A stretch of 64,000 nt of DNA from Clostridia bacterium 41_269 (GTDB taxonomy: Bacteria > Bacillota > DTU086): positions 31,787 to 95,786 of the forward strand of contig LGEZ01000004.1 of NCBI GenBank assembly GCA_001508005.1, in the 5' to 3' direction. Under the pieces are notes generated by a model. The model was given only the letters and a program-made list of their open reading frames with translations. It was not told where the DNA came from and did not search any database. Position numbers and translations under genes: made by a program. Positions 46,685 to 54,687 of the stretch are shown piece by piece. The stretch's first letter is position 1; the number at the start of each line of letters is the position of its first letter.

Positions 46685-46966
46685 TTGTTAGAATTATTAC
46701 AAAGGCTTTTTGGTAGAGAAGAAGCAGATAAGAGTAAAAATGTGGCTAAAGAAAGGCTGCGGCTCGTGCTGGTTCAGGACCGCTGCAGCATATCTCCCCA
46801 TATTTTAGAATCCCTTAAAGAAGATATGATTGGTGTAATTTCAAAGTACTTAGAAATTGACGAAAAAGGTCTTGAGGTAAATCTCAGCAATGAAGATAAC
46901 TACCTGGCTTTGGTAGCAAGTATACCTATTTTGCGGATGAAGAGGACATATGCTGAAGAAAAATAG
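46685..46966 (+). CDS. minE: cell division topological specificity factor MinE
   Basis: A 93-residue MinE. It begins with TTG (LLELLQRLFGREE, the membrane-binding helix) after GAGGGTGAGGGG. AKERLRLVLVQDRC is the anti-MinCD region, and LKEDMIGVISKYLEID with VNLSNEDNYLALVASIPI forms the dimer domain. It stimulates MinD ATPase and creates pole-to-pole oscillation, so division placement here uses the MinE system rather than only DivIVA. A hairpin lies 18 bases after the stop. Confidence 0.94.
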   Translation: MLELLQRLFGREEADKSKNVAKERLRLVLVQDRCSISPHILESLKEDMIGVISKYLEIDEKGLEVNLSNEDNYLALVASIPILRMKRTYAEEK

Positions 46967-46984
46967 CAGAACCAAAAAACAAGA

Positions 46985-47005
46985 CTGCTTCTTAGGAAGC
47001 AGTTT
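46985..47005. repeat. hairpin direct repeat, copy 1
   Basis: CTGCTTCTTAGGAAGCAGTTT, a short stem-loop, is repeated exactly at 47281-47301. The two copies bracket the foldback element. This copy is followed by CAGATTG, not a T run, so it is a poor terminator. Confidence 0.85.
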
Positions 47006-47017
47006 CAGATTGTTGAT

Positions 47018-47236
47018 AATAGGTCTCTGCCGCAGTTTTCTCACTCCTGAACTCACGCTGGACAACTCTAAGCAAAACTTAAAGTCAAAACCGGACCGCC
47101 CCAAATTCGACATCCTATCTCAGTTGGTGCTGGCGCTCACCTCCTGTTCGCGCCTCCCGGTTTTGCCTTACGCTTTGTTAAGAGCTGTTAGCCAGCGTTC
47201 GTTAAGTCGTTTCGCAAACTACAGCAAAGACCTATT
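47018..47236. repeat. 219-nt foldback element between minE and rodA
   Basis: The two halves are imperfect inverted repeats. The ends AATAGGTCTCTGC and GCAAAGACCTATT match over 13 bases with one mismatch. Inner pairs include CGCTGG/CCAGCG, CTCTAAGCAAAAC with GCTTTGTTAAGAG, and CAAAACCGG/CCGGTTTTG. The centre is more GC-rich than the surroundings. No credible ORF is present. It could be a small non-autonomous mobile element or a structured RNA. The whole 445-base gap after minE consists of this element, its two bracketing hairpins and the short rodA leader. Confidence 0.75.
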
Positions 47237-47280
47237 AAGATTTTAAGATTTATTTAAGAAAGTTTGTCAACAGGCTGGGG

Positions 47281-47308
47281 CTGCTTCTTAGGAAGCAGTT
47301 TTTTTATT
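47281..47308 (+). terminator. terminator formed by hairpin copy 2
   Basis: The same 21-nt sequence as at 46985 (stem CTGCTTC/GAAGCAG, loop TTAG), but here followed by seven T residues, making a standard intrinsic terminator. It is the likely original terminator of the min operon. Confidence 0.8.
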
Positions 47309-47411
47309 GTTTTCATTTGTTCATAGATAAGCCCTATAACATGTTGTATAATTTAAAAGAAAGCTTAAAGCATTAAAGCTTTCCTTTTTACAGCTCCTGG
47401 AGGGATAGGAT

Positions 47412-48533
47412 ATGGAGAGAAAGATGTATCTGAAAAATATAGATTATGTTTTTTTAGCGTGTGTTATCGGCATTTTAATTATGAGCGGTTTTGTTCTCAG
47501 CAGTGCAACCCTTAATGTAAGCAGCGATCCCTTTTTTTATGTCAAACGTCAGGTAGTATGGATAATTTTGGGATTTATATCAATGGTATTAGTTACTTTA
47601 ATTGATTACAACAGCCTTAGAAATTATGTAAAGTTTCTATATGTTTTTAATATACTCATTTTGCTTTTGGTAATTGCCATAGGAAAGCAGAGAAGCTGGA
47701 TAAACCTCGGTCCTTTTTTGCTTCAACCATCAGAATTTGCAAAGGTAATAGTTATCATTACCTTTGCAAAATATCTTTCTGACCGTCAGGGCAAACTCAA
47801 CACATTAAAGGATCTTATACCATGTTTTATTCATGTAGGAATTCCCATGATCTTAGTTATGTTTGGTGATTTGGGAACCTCTCTGGTTTTTGCGGCTATA
47901 TTGTTTGGAATGCTTTTTGTGGGGGGCGCAAATGCAAGACTTCTCCTCTATATTATCGTCATGGGGCTTCTAATAATTGTTTTGCTGCTGGTTGCTCATT
48001 TTAATTTTGGACTTCCCCTTCCTTTAGAGGAATATCAGCTTATGCGGTTGGTTGTTTTTTTAAATCCTTACAACGATGGTTTTAACGGCCAGGGGGCTGG
48101 CTATCATATAATTCAGTCTCAGGTTGCCATTGGTTCCGGAGGTTTTTGGGGAAAGGGGTTGTATAAAGGTTCCCAGGTACAGCTGAACTTTCTTCCTGAG
48201 CACCATACGGATTTTATCTTTTCTGTAGTAGGAGAAGAATTGGGATTTGTAGGAGCCTGTGTTCTCCTGGCTCTGTATTTTGGGTTGATTTACCGAGGAT
48301 TAAATATTGCTTCGAGGGCTAAAGATATGTTTGGTACCCTTTTGGTAGCAGGTGTGATTTCCATGATATTCTTTCATGTAATGGAAAATGTGGGAATGAC
48401 TGTGGGGCTAATGCCCATAACGGGAATACCTCTTCCCCTGTTCAGCTACGGGGGAAGCTCAATGCTGGCGACAATGACTGCCATTGGACTTGTGCTGAAC
48501 GTTAATATACGCAGACAGGTAATTAGATTTTAG
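47412..48533 (+). CDS. rodA: RodA peptidoglycan polymerase (SEDS family)
   Basis: A 373-residue, ten-helix SEDS protein. Family blocks include SSATLNVSSDPFFYVKRQVVW near the start, GPFLLQPSEFAKVIVIITFAKYLS, NDGFNGQGAGYHIIQSQVAIGSGGFWGKGLYKGSQVQLNFLPEHHTDFIFSVVGEELGF and a C-terminal MPITGIPLPLFSYGGSSM. It polymerises lipid II into glycan strands with PBP2. It stands in the order minCDE-rodA common in Clostridia. The two His residues in PEHHTDFIF are in the conserved position. Confidence 0.95.
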   Translation: MERKMYLKNIDYVFLACVIGILIMSGFVLSSATLNVSSDPFFYVKRQVVWIILGFISMVLVTLIDYNSLRNYVKFLYVFNILILLLVIAIGKQRSWINLGPFLLQPSEFAKVIVIITFAKYLSDRQGKLNTLKDLIPCFIHVGIPMILVMFGDLGTSLVFAAILFGMLFVGGANARLLLYIIVMGLLIIVLLLVAHFNFGLPLPLEEYQLMRLVVFLNPYNDGFNGQGAGYHIIQSQVAIGSGGFWGKGLYKGSQVQLNFLPEHHTDFIFSVVGEELGFVGACVLLALYFGLIYRGLNIASRAKDMFGTLLVAGVISMIFFHVMENVGMTVGLMPITGIPLPLFSYGGSSMLATMTAIGLVLNVNIRRQVIRF

Positions 48534-48641
48534 GAATTTTATAGTTTTCTCCTTTTCGGGTCAGGAAGATAACAAAAGTAATATCTTTTTCTAGAGAAGC
48601 ATATATTCTTAAAAAGCAGCCTGTCCCGGGAGGAGAGAGAT

Positions 48642-49437
48642 TTGAAAAAATTTTTTAGGCTCAGCAGAAAAGCTAAAACCAGCGTTTCAAGCTTGGATGA
48701 CTTTGATTTTCTAAAAAAAAAGTAAGCATGCAAAAAGAAAAAACATATTTATTCGCTCTGCAGCTGCAGTAGTTTTATTTTTGATGATTGTCGGCTTATC
48801 TTTCATTTCAGGTTCTAAAGTTTCCAGGATAAAGGAAGTATTTACCTATTACTTGATTGATGAAAAGTCTGATTTAAGCCACCATATTTCAGAAACTGTA
48901 AAAAATGGAATTTGGATGGATCCCTTTGAAAAGGGAGTACTAAAAACCTTTCTGCACAATGCAAAAGAGGACAGAGACAGCTTAGATGGTCGAGAATTCG
49001 TTATACCGGTGTCGGGAAAAATTCAGAGGGAATTTGGGTGGGAAACGTCGCCACAAGGAGATAAGCTGCTTCATCCGGGGATAGATATTTTAGCAGAGAA
49101 ACCGGGTGCCGAAGTAAAGGCTGCCCTTGGTGGAAAAATTAAATCAGTAGGAGAAAGCCGGCGTTTAGGAAAATATGTGGAGATTGACTGCGGTCAGGGA
49201 CTTATTACTATTTATGGTAACTGCTGGGAGATTGCTGTGAAAGAAGGTCAGAGAGTCGAACAGGGAGAGGTAATTGCCAAATTGGCTCCCCATTCTGGTG
49301 CTTACCTTCATTTTGAAGTTAGGAAGGACGGAGAAATTATTAATCCCGTTGAAGGATTTATGGGAGTTGATAAAGAAGTATGGCACTTTTTCTTTATATT
49401 TCTGTTTATATCTGCTTCATTTAAGTTTTATAAATAA
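48642..49437 (+). pseudogene. M23/LytM-domain protein (SpoIVFA-like), frameshifted at an A9 run
   Basis: The track starts at ATG 48781, inside the membrane helix. A better start is TTG 48642 after GGGAGGAGAG; it gives KKFFRLSRKAKTSVSSLDD and then stops just after a run of nine A (48712-48720). With eight A the frame continues into NIFIRSAAAVVLFLMIVGLSF (membrane helix) and the M23 domain. Total length 796 is one over a multiple of three. The domain keeps HPGID but has YLHFEV where active enzymes have HxH, so it is probably non-catalytic, as in SpoIVFA. A spoIVFB gene, expected next, is absent. Either an indel error, transcriptional slippage or a pseudogene. Confidence 0.75.
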
Positions 49438-49523
49438 AGTTTTATGAATAATTTTGGTATACTATTGGACAAGCATTCAAAATAAAAATTTGATTTCTAT
49501 GCAGCTTTGAATGGAGGATAAAA

Positions 49524-51380
49524 ATGCTTAAGGAAAAAATATTTGCTGTACTTTCCCAAGTGGAAAAGCCGTCCCGTTATATTGGCAATGAGTGGAATAT
49601 TATTAGAAAAAATTGGGATGATGTAGCTGTTAGAATGGTTTTTTCCTATCCTGATATTTATGAAATAGGCATGTCCCATTTGGGGCTTCAAATACTTTAC
49701 GGACTGGTCAACAGCAGAGAAGACTTTTTAGTGGAAAGGGTTTTTGCTCCATGGATTGATATGGAAGAAAAAATGCGTCGTTTGGGCATACCTTTATTCA
49801 GTCTAGAGTCTTTTAGACCGGTAAAGGATTTTGATGTTGTGGGCTTTACCCTTCAGTATGAACTTAATTTTACCAATATACTTAATATGCTTGATCTTGC
49901 GGGAATTCCCTTAAAATCTTCAGAAAGAGGAGACAATGATCCCCTTGTGATTGCAGGAGGTCCCTGTGCTTTTAATCCCGAACCCCTATCCCAATTTTTT
50001 GATTTTTTTTTAATCGGAGATGGAGAAGAAGCTTTACTGGAAGTTTTAGATATAGTCAAGGAAAGCAAAGATTATAGTGATGGAAAATTTGATAGGGAAC
50101 AGCTTTTAAGAAAAGCTGCAGAAGTTGAAGGTGTATATGTTCCTAGGTTTTATTCTTTTGAATATAACCCCGATGGTACTGTAAAATATTTTTCCTCAAA
50201 AATTTCTTTAAAAAAGATTACCAAAAGAGTAGTCAAAAATTTTGATGAAGTTTATTTTCCCACAAGACCCCTTGTTTCCATTACTGAGATAGTACACGAC
50301 AGGATGATGTTGGAAGTGGCAAGGGGATGCGGGAGGGGCTGCCGTTTCTGCCAAGCAGGTATTATTTACCGCCCAGTTCGGGAAAAATCCAAAAATATAC
50401 TCCTAAAGCAGGCAGAAGAAATGGTACAGAGCACTGGGCATGGTGAGATTTCCCTCGTTTCCCTTAATACTGCAGATTATTCTTCTATTAACAGTCTTGC
50501 CCAAGAGCTGGCAGAGAAGCTTGAAAGTAAAAGGATAAGTATATCTCTTCCTTCCCTTAGGGTGGACAGGTTTTCTGTAGACCTTGCACGAGCAGTACAG
50601 AGGGTTCGCCGGGCTACTCTTACCTTTGCTCCAGAAGCTGGTACGCAGCGGCTAAGGGATGTTATAAATAAAGGGGTTTCTGAAGAAGATCTATGGGAAG
50701 CAGTGGCTGCAGCCTTTGAAGCGGGCTGGGACAGAATCAAACTTTATTTTATGATTGGTCTTCCTACGGAAACAGAGGAAGATATTGAAGGAATTGTTCG
50801 TCTTTCCCGCAGAGTACTTGAATTGGGCCGCAAAATAAGGGGTAAAAATGCAGGAAGGGTTAAAGTAACGGTGAGCGTTTCATCTTTTGTCCCCAAATCC
50901 CATACACCTTTTCAATGGGCAGCACAGGATAAAATGGAAATACTTAAGGAAAAGCAGGATTATTTAAAAAAGAGGCTTTTAGGAAAAGGTCTGATTTTTA
51001 ATTGGCATGATGCTGAGCAGAGTTTTATTGAGGCAGTTTTGGCAAAGGGCAATAGAGAAACAGGAGACGTGCTGCTTTCCGCCTGGTTAAAGGGGTGCAG
51101 ATTTGACAGTTGGGCGGAAAGTTTTGACTTCAGCAAATGGATGGGTGCCTTTAAGGAACAGGGATATGACCCATTCAGCCGTGTGAATTTTCCGTGGGAA
51201 ACAGATGCTGTGCTTCCCTGGGATCATATTGATACAGGAGTGTCAAAGAATTTTTTAATTCGAGAATATAAGCGGGCGCTGGAAGGGATCCCTTCTGAGG
51301 GATGTATTAAGGGACGGTGTACAGGCTGCGGTCTCTGCCCGACTCTGAAGGTTTATCCGGAAATAAAAGGCGGTGGTTAG
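49524..51380 (+). CDS. B12-binding-type radical SAM protein (TIGR03960)
   Basis: A 618-residue protein. The N-terminal part (about 1-220) resembles a cobalamin-binding-like domain (MVFSYPDIYEIGMSHLGLQILYGLVN). The radical SAM core has the CxxxCxxC motif in ARGCGRGCRFCQAGIIYRP near residue 270, then SLNTADYSS and LTFAPEAGTQRLRDVINKG. A C-terminal region ends in a cysteine cluster (CIKGRCTGCGLCP). TIGR03960 proteins are regularly found with TIGR03936 and rng before rplU; a function in RNA or ribosome modification has been suggested from this context but is not proven. It is followed directly by TIGR03936. Confidence 0.92.
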   Translation: MLKEKIFAVLSQVEKPSRYIGNEWNIIRKNWDDVAVRMVFSYPDIYEIGMSHLGLQILYGLVNSREDFLVERVFAPWIDMEEKMRRLGIPLFSLESFRPVKDFDVVGFTLQYELNFTNILNMLDLAGIPLKSSERGDNDPLVIAGGPCAFNPEPLSQFFDFFLIGDGEEALLEVLDIVKESKDYSDGKFDREQLLRKAAEVEGVYVPRFYSFEYNPDGTVKYFSSKISLKKITKRVVKNFDEVYFPTRPLVSITEIVHDRMMLEVARGCGRGCRFCQAGIIYRPVREKSKNILLKQAEEMVQSTGHGEISLVSLNTADYSSINSLAQELAEKLESKRISISLPSLRVDRFSVDLARAVQRVRRATLTFAPEAGTQRLRDVINKGVSEEDLWEAVAAAFEAGWDRIKLYFMIGLPTETEEDIEGIVRLSRRVLELGRKIRGKNAGRVKVTVSVSSFVPKSHTPFQWAAQDKMEILKEKQDYLKKRLLGKGLIFNWHDAEQSFIEAVLAKGNRETGDVLLSAWLKGCRFDSWAESFDFSKWMGAFKEQGYDPFSRVNFPWETDAVLPWDHIDTGVSKNFLIREYKRALEGIPSEGCIKGRCTGCGLCPTLKVYPEIKGGG

Positions 51381-52082
51381 GTGCGGATTAGGTTTGAATT
51401 TTCCAAAGGAGATGCTGCCCGTTTTCTTTCCCAGCTGGATATGGTAAGACTATTTGAGAGAGCTGCTCGGCGTGCAGGTCTTCCCATAGCCTATACCCAG
51501 GGTTTTAATCCCCATCCTAAAATTTCCTTTGGGCCAGCTCTTGCTGTGGGAATCATTGGTGAGAGGGAATATGCTGACCTTGAATTTGAATCTCCTGTGG
51601 ATGTAGAAAAAACAATCTTGGATTTAGGAGCTCAAATGCCAAGCGGTATAAGAATTCGAAGTGGCAAGGAGGTTCCTAAGGGGAGTCCATCCATTAATGC
51701 AGTGGTGGATAGAGGGGAGTATGTAATATTCTGTGTTCTTGGCACTTCTTTCTCTAAAGAAGAAATAAATAACGCAATCTTAAAAATTCTTTCTCAAAAG
51801 GAAATACATGTGGAAAAGAAAACAAAAAAAGGCATGGAAATTAAAAACATACGCCCGGGAATATATGCTTTAGAAGGGGAAATTAAAAGTGGAAACTTAC
51901 TAACAGTAAAAACTCTTCTTAAGCTTAGTTCTTCAGGTTCAGTTTCTCCATTTTCTGTTTTTGAGGTGTTTTTAAAAGAACTTAATGTTTCTTTGGAACA
52001 GGGTTCCCTTAAGATTGTACGCAAGGGAATTTTTGCCTATCAAGGGGGGAGGCTTCTTACTCCCCTGGAAATACTGCATTGA
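51381..52082 (+). CDS. TIGR03936 / DUF2344 protein
   Basis: A 233-residue protein beginning with GTG immediately after the preceding stop. The family start RIRFEFSKGDAARFLSQLDMVRLFERAARRAGLPIAYTQGFNPHPKISFGPALAVGI is complete. In some bacteria it is fused to the radical SAM partner, which supports joint action. Function is not established. It lies between TIGR03960 and rng with very short gaps, clearly one operon. Confidence 0.93.
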   Translation: MRIRFEFSKGDAARFLSQLDMVRLFERAARRAGLPIAYTQGFNPHPKISFGPALAVGIIGEREYADLEFESPVDVEKTILDLGAQMPSGIRIRSGKEVPKGSPSINAVVDRGEYVIFCVLGTSFSKEEINNAILKILSQKEIHVEKKTKKGMEIKNIRPGIYALEGEIKSGNLLTVKTLLKLSSSGSVSPFSVFEVFLKELNVSLEQGSLKIVRKGIFAYQGGRLLTPLEILH

Positions 52083-52101
52083 AAAAGAGGAATGATTTAA
52101 A

Positions 52102-53562
52102 ATGGAAAAAGAAATTTTAATTCAGTCAGATGAAGAAGATACCAGAGTTGCAGTGTTGGAAGAAGGGCGACTGGTGGAGATATATTTTGGGAAGTATGGA
52201 GGACTTGTGGGAAATATATTTAAAGGAAAAGTAGCCAATATAATTCCGGGAATTCAGGCAGCATTTGTAGATATTGGTCTTGAGAAAAACGCATTTTTAT
52301 ATGCTGGAGATGTGGTTGCCAATAAAAGTGTTTCCCTTAAGCATAAAAACGACTTTAGCAGTATAGAGTATCTGCTGAAACCAGGGCAGGAAATAATGGT
52401 ACAGGTTACTAAGGAACCCCTTAATAAAAAAGATGCACGCCTTACCATGCAGATTACAATTCCTGGAAGGTTTGCTGTTTTGATGCCTTATTTAGACCAC
52501 GTGGGGGTATCCCGTAAGATAAAGGATGAAAAGGAAAGGGAAGGGCTTAGAGCTGCCGCAGCGGAGCTTAAGCCTGAAGGTATGGGTATAATAGTTAGGA
52601 CAGTTGCAGAAGGAATTTCACCAGAAGAGCTCTATGATGATATAAGGCATCTTACAGGCATGTGGCAGGAAATACTTGAAAAAAGTGAAAAGGTGAGTGC
52701 CCCTGCGGTTCTTTATCAGGAAAGGGATTTAGTGGAAAGGACTGTAAGGGATCTTTTTAACGAAGAAGTGGTTCGCCTTCAGGTTAACGACCGTAATATC
52801 TATGAAAGAGTCTGCGGTATTTTAGGAAGTAATGAGCATCAGTTGAAAAATAGGATTTTTTTGTGTGAGGATGTGGACCTCTTTGAAAAATACAATATAA
52901 CCCCTCAGGTAATGAGAGCTTTAAGGCATAAGGTATGGTTGAAATGCGGGGGCTTTATTATTATTGAACATATGGAAGCCCTAACGGCAATAGATGTTAA
53001 TGCCGGCAAATATACTGGAAGCCGTGATTTAGAGGAAACCATTTTTAAAACAAATTTGGATGCTGCTGTGGAAATAGCAAGGCAGCTTAGATTAAGGAAC
53101 ATTGGAGGCATAATTATAGTTGATTTTATAGATATGGCAGAAGAAGAGCACAGGCAGAAAGTGCTTGAAGTACTTGAGAGAGAGCTGCAAAAGGATAAAA
53201 CCCACACTAAAATTATGGGAATTACGAAACTTGGTCTAGTAGAAATAACCCGTAAAAAGGAATATAGACCCCTGGAAGGGGTACTTCTTCAAAAATGTCC
53301 CTGCTGTGACGGGAAAGGTAAGATTTTTTCCCAGGAAGCATTAAGTTTAAGTACAAAAAAGGAGATTGCAAACCGCTTAAAAAAGATCCACTCACCAGCC
53401 CTGATAGTAAAAGTTAATCCTTATATTGCAGCGGTTCTCTGCAGGGAGGGAAATGGTTGGCTTAAGGAAATGGAGCAGAAAACTGGAAAACGAATAATAG
53501 TGGAGTCTCAGGAGAACCTTCATGAAGAAGATATAATTATGGAGGAGCTTTGGGATAATTGA
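52102..53562 (+). CDS. rng: ribonuclease E/G family protein
   Basis: A 486-residue RNase G-type endoribonuclease without the long C-terminal scaffold of RNase E. An S1 domain lies near residues 35-120 (GNIFKGKVANIIPGIQAAFVDIG). The catalytic metal aspartates are in TAIDVNAGKYTG and IIIVDFIDM. The Zn-link is in CPCCDGKGKIF. It cuts single-stranded RNA, for example in 5' maturation of 16S rRNA. Start ATG after AAAGAGGAATG. It completes the TIGR03960-TIGR03936-rng set. Confidence 0.95.
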   Translation: MEKEILIQSDEEDTRVAVLEEGRLVEIYFGKYGGLVGNIFKGKVANIIPGIQAAFVDIGLEKNAFLYAGDVVANKSVSLKHKNDFSSIEYLLKPGQEIMVQVTKEPLNKKDARLTMQITIPGRFAVLMPYLDHVGVSRKIKDEKEREGLRAAAAELKPEGMGIIVRTVAEGISPEELYDDIRHLTGMWQEILEKSEKVSAPAVLYQERDLVERTVRDLFNEEVVRLQVNDRNIYERVCGILGSNEHQLKNRIFLCEDVDLFEKYNITPQVMRALRHKVWLKCGGFIIIEHMEALTAIDVNAGKYTGSRDLEETIFKTNLDAAVEIARQLRLRNIGGIIIVDFIDMAEEEHRQKVLEVLERELQKDKTHTKIMGITKLGLVEITRKKEYRPLEGVLLQKCPCCDGKGKIFSQEALSLSTKKEIANRLKKIHSPALIVKVNPYIAAVLCREGNGWLKEMEQKTGKRIIVESQENLHEEDIIMEELWDN

Positions 53563-53592
53563 TAAATAATTAGGATTTTTAGGAGGTATAAT

Positions 53593-54687
53593 ATGAAGAC
53601 CGGTAGTGTTAACCTTCCCCTTCACGGCGGGAAGTGCCCTCCTTGGCTTTTTAATAAAATGAAAAAGCTCAGCGGCGTGCTGCTGGAAGCGGTAGTGTTG
53701 GAATACGGTCCCACGGAGGTTTTGAGAAGATTTTCTGATCCTTTCTGGTTTCAATCCTTTGGATGTCTTTTGGGTTTTGACTGGCATTCATCTGGTTTAA
53801 CTACTACGGTTTGTGGCGCAGTTAAAGAGGCATTAAAGGAGAGAAATTGGGATTTGGGAATTTTTATTGCAGGAGGAAAAGGAGGAACTTCTAGAAAAAC
53901 TCCTATGGAAATTGAAGAATGGGGAGAAAAGTTTGCTTTTCCCCAGGAAATTTCAAAGCTTATTTATGCAAGCAAAATGGCTGCAAAAGTTGACAGTGCT
54001 GCTGTTCAGGATGGATATCAGCTTTACCACCACACCTTTATTTTTACACCAGAGGGCAGCTGGGCTGTTGTACAGCAGGGGATGAATGAACAGACAAAGT
54101 ATGCCCGACGGTATCACTGGCTCAGCCGCAGAAACCTTAAGTTTGATAATGAACCCCATGAGGCCGTATGCTGCGATCAAAAGGGCAGAGCACTTAATCT
54201 TGTTGCTTCAGAAAGTGAGGCTAACAGAATAACTGCAGTTGCACTGAGCAGGGAAAAGCCGTACAAAGTTGTAAGGGAATTCAAAAAAATTTTTACCCAG
54301 AGAAATCTTGATATGCCTGCTTTTCACAATATTCCCAAAGCAGAAAGTCTGGAAAGGACACTTATTAAAACTTATGAAAGATGCCCTAAGGATTTTGAAG
54401 AGCTTTTGTCTTTGAATAGAGTAGGGCCCAAAACCATTCGGGCCTTAAGCCTTGTAGCTGAAATAATTTATGGGGCTAAACCCAGCTACAGGGATCCTGT
54501 GAGATACAGCTTTGCCCATGGAGGCAAAGACGGCACTCCATACCCTGTGGACCGCAATCTATACCAGAACACTATAGATTCTTTAAGAAATATAGTTGAG
54601 GAAGCAAAAATGGACAACAGAGAAAAAATAAAAATGCTTAAAAAACTAAGCTTGTGGTCAGAAAAAATAAATTCTACTTCAGTTTGA
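53593..54687 (+). CDS. DUF763 protein
   Basis: A 364-residue protein that matches DUF763 along its length: [17 protein letters not shown] at the start, [65 protein letters not shown] and a helix-hairpin-helix-like [24 protein letters not shown]763 is best known from archaea and thermophilic bacteria, and its biochemical role is unknown; the HhH-like part hints at nucleic-acid binding. The gene sits between rng and the ribosomal genes, where many Clostridia have nothing. It has a clear AGGAGGT site. Its end overlaps the convergent chemoreceptor gene by 14 bases. Confidence 0.92.
   Translation: MKTGSVNLPLHGGKCPPWLFNKMKKLSGVLLEAVVLEYGPTEVLRRFSDPFWFQSFGCLLGFDWHSSGLTTTVCGAVKEALKERNWDLGIFIAGGKGGTSRKTPMEIEEWGEKFAFPQEISKLIYASKMAAKVDSAAVQDGYQLYHHTFIFTPEGSWAVVQQGMNEQTKYARRYHWLSRRNLKFDNEPHEAVCCDQKGRALNLVASESEANRITAVALSREKPYKVVREFKKIFTQRNLDMPAFHNIPKAESLERTLIKTYERCPKDFEELLSLNRVGPKTIRALSLVAEIIYGAKPSYRDPVRYSFAHGGKDGTPYPVDRNLYQNTIDSLRNIVEEAKMDNREKIKMLKKLSLWSEKINSTSV

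Noticed and set aside
46950-47246. 98-residue plus-strand ORF over the foldback element
   Set aside because: It spans both arms of an inverted repeat, has no ribosome site and no protein-like pattern.
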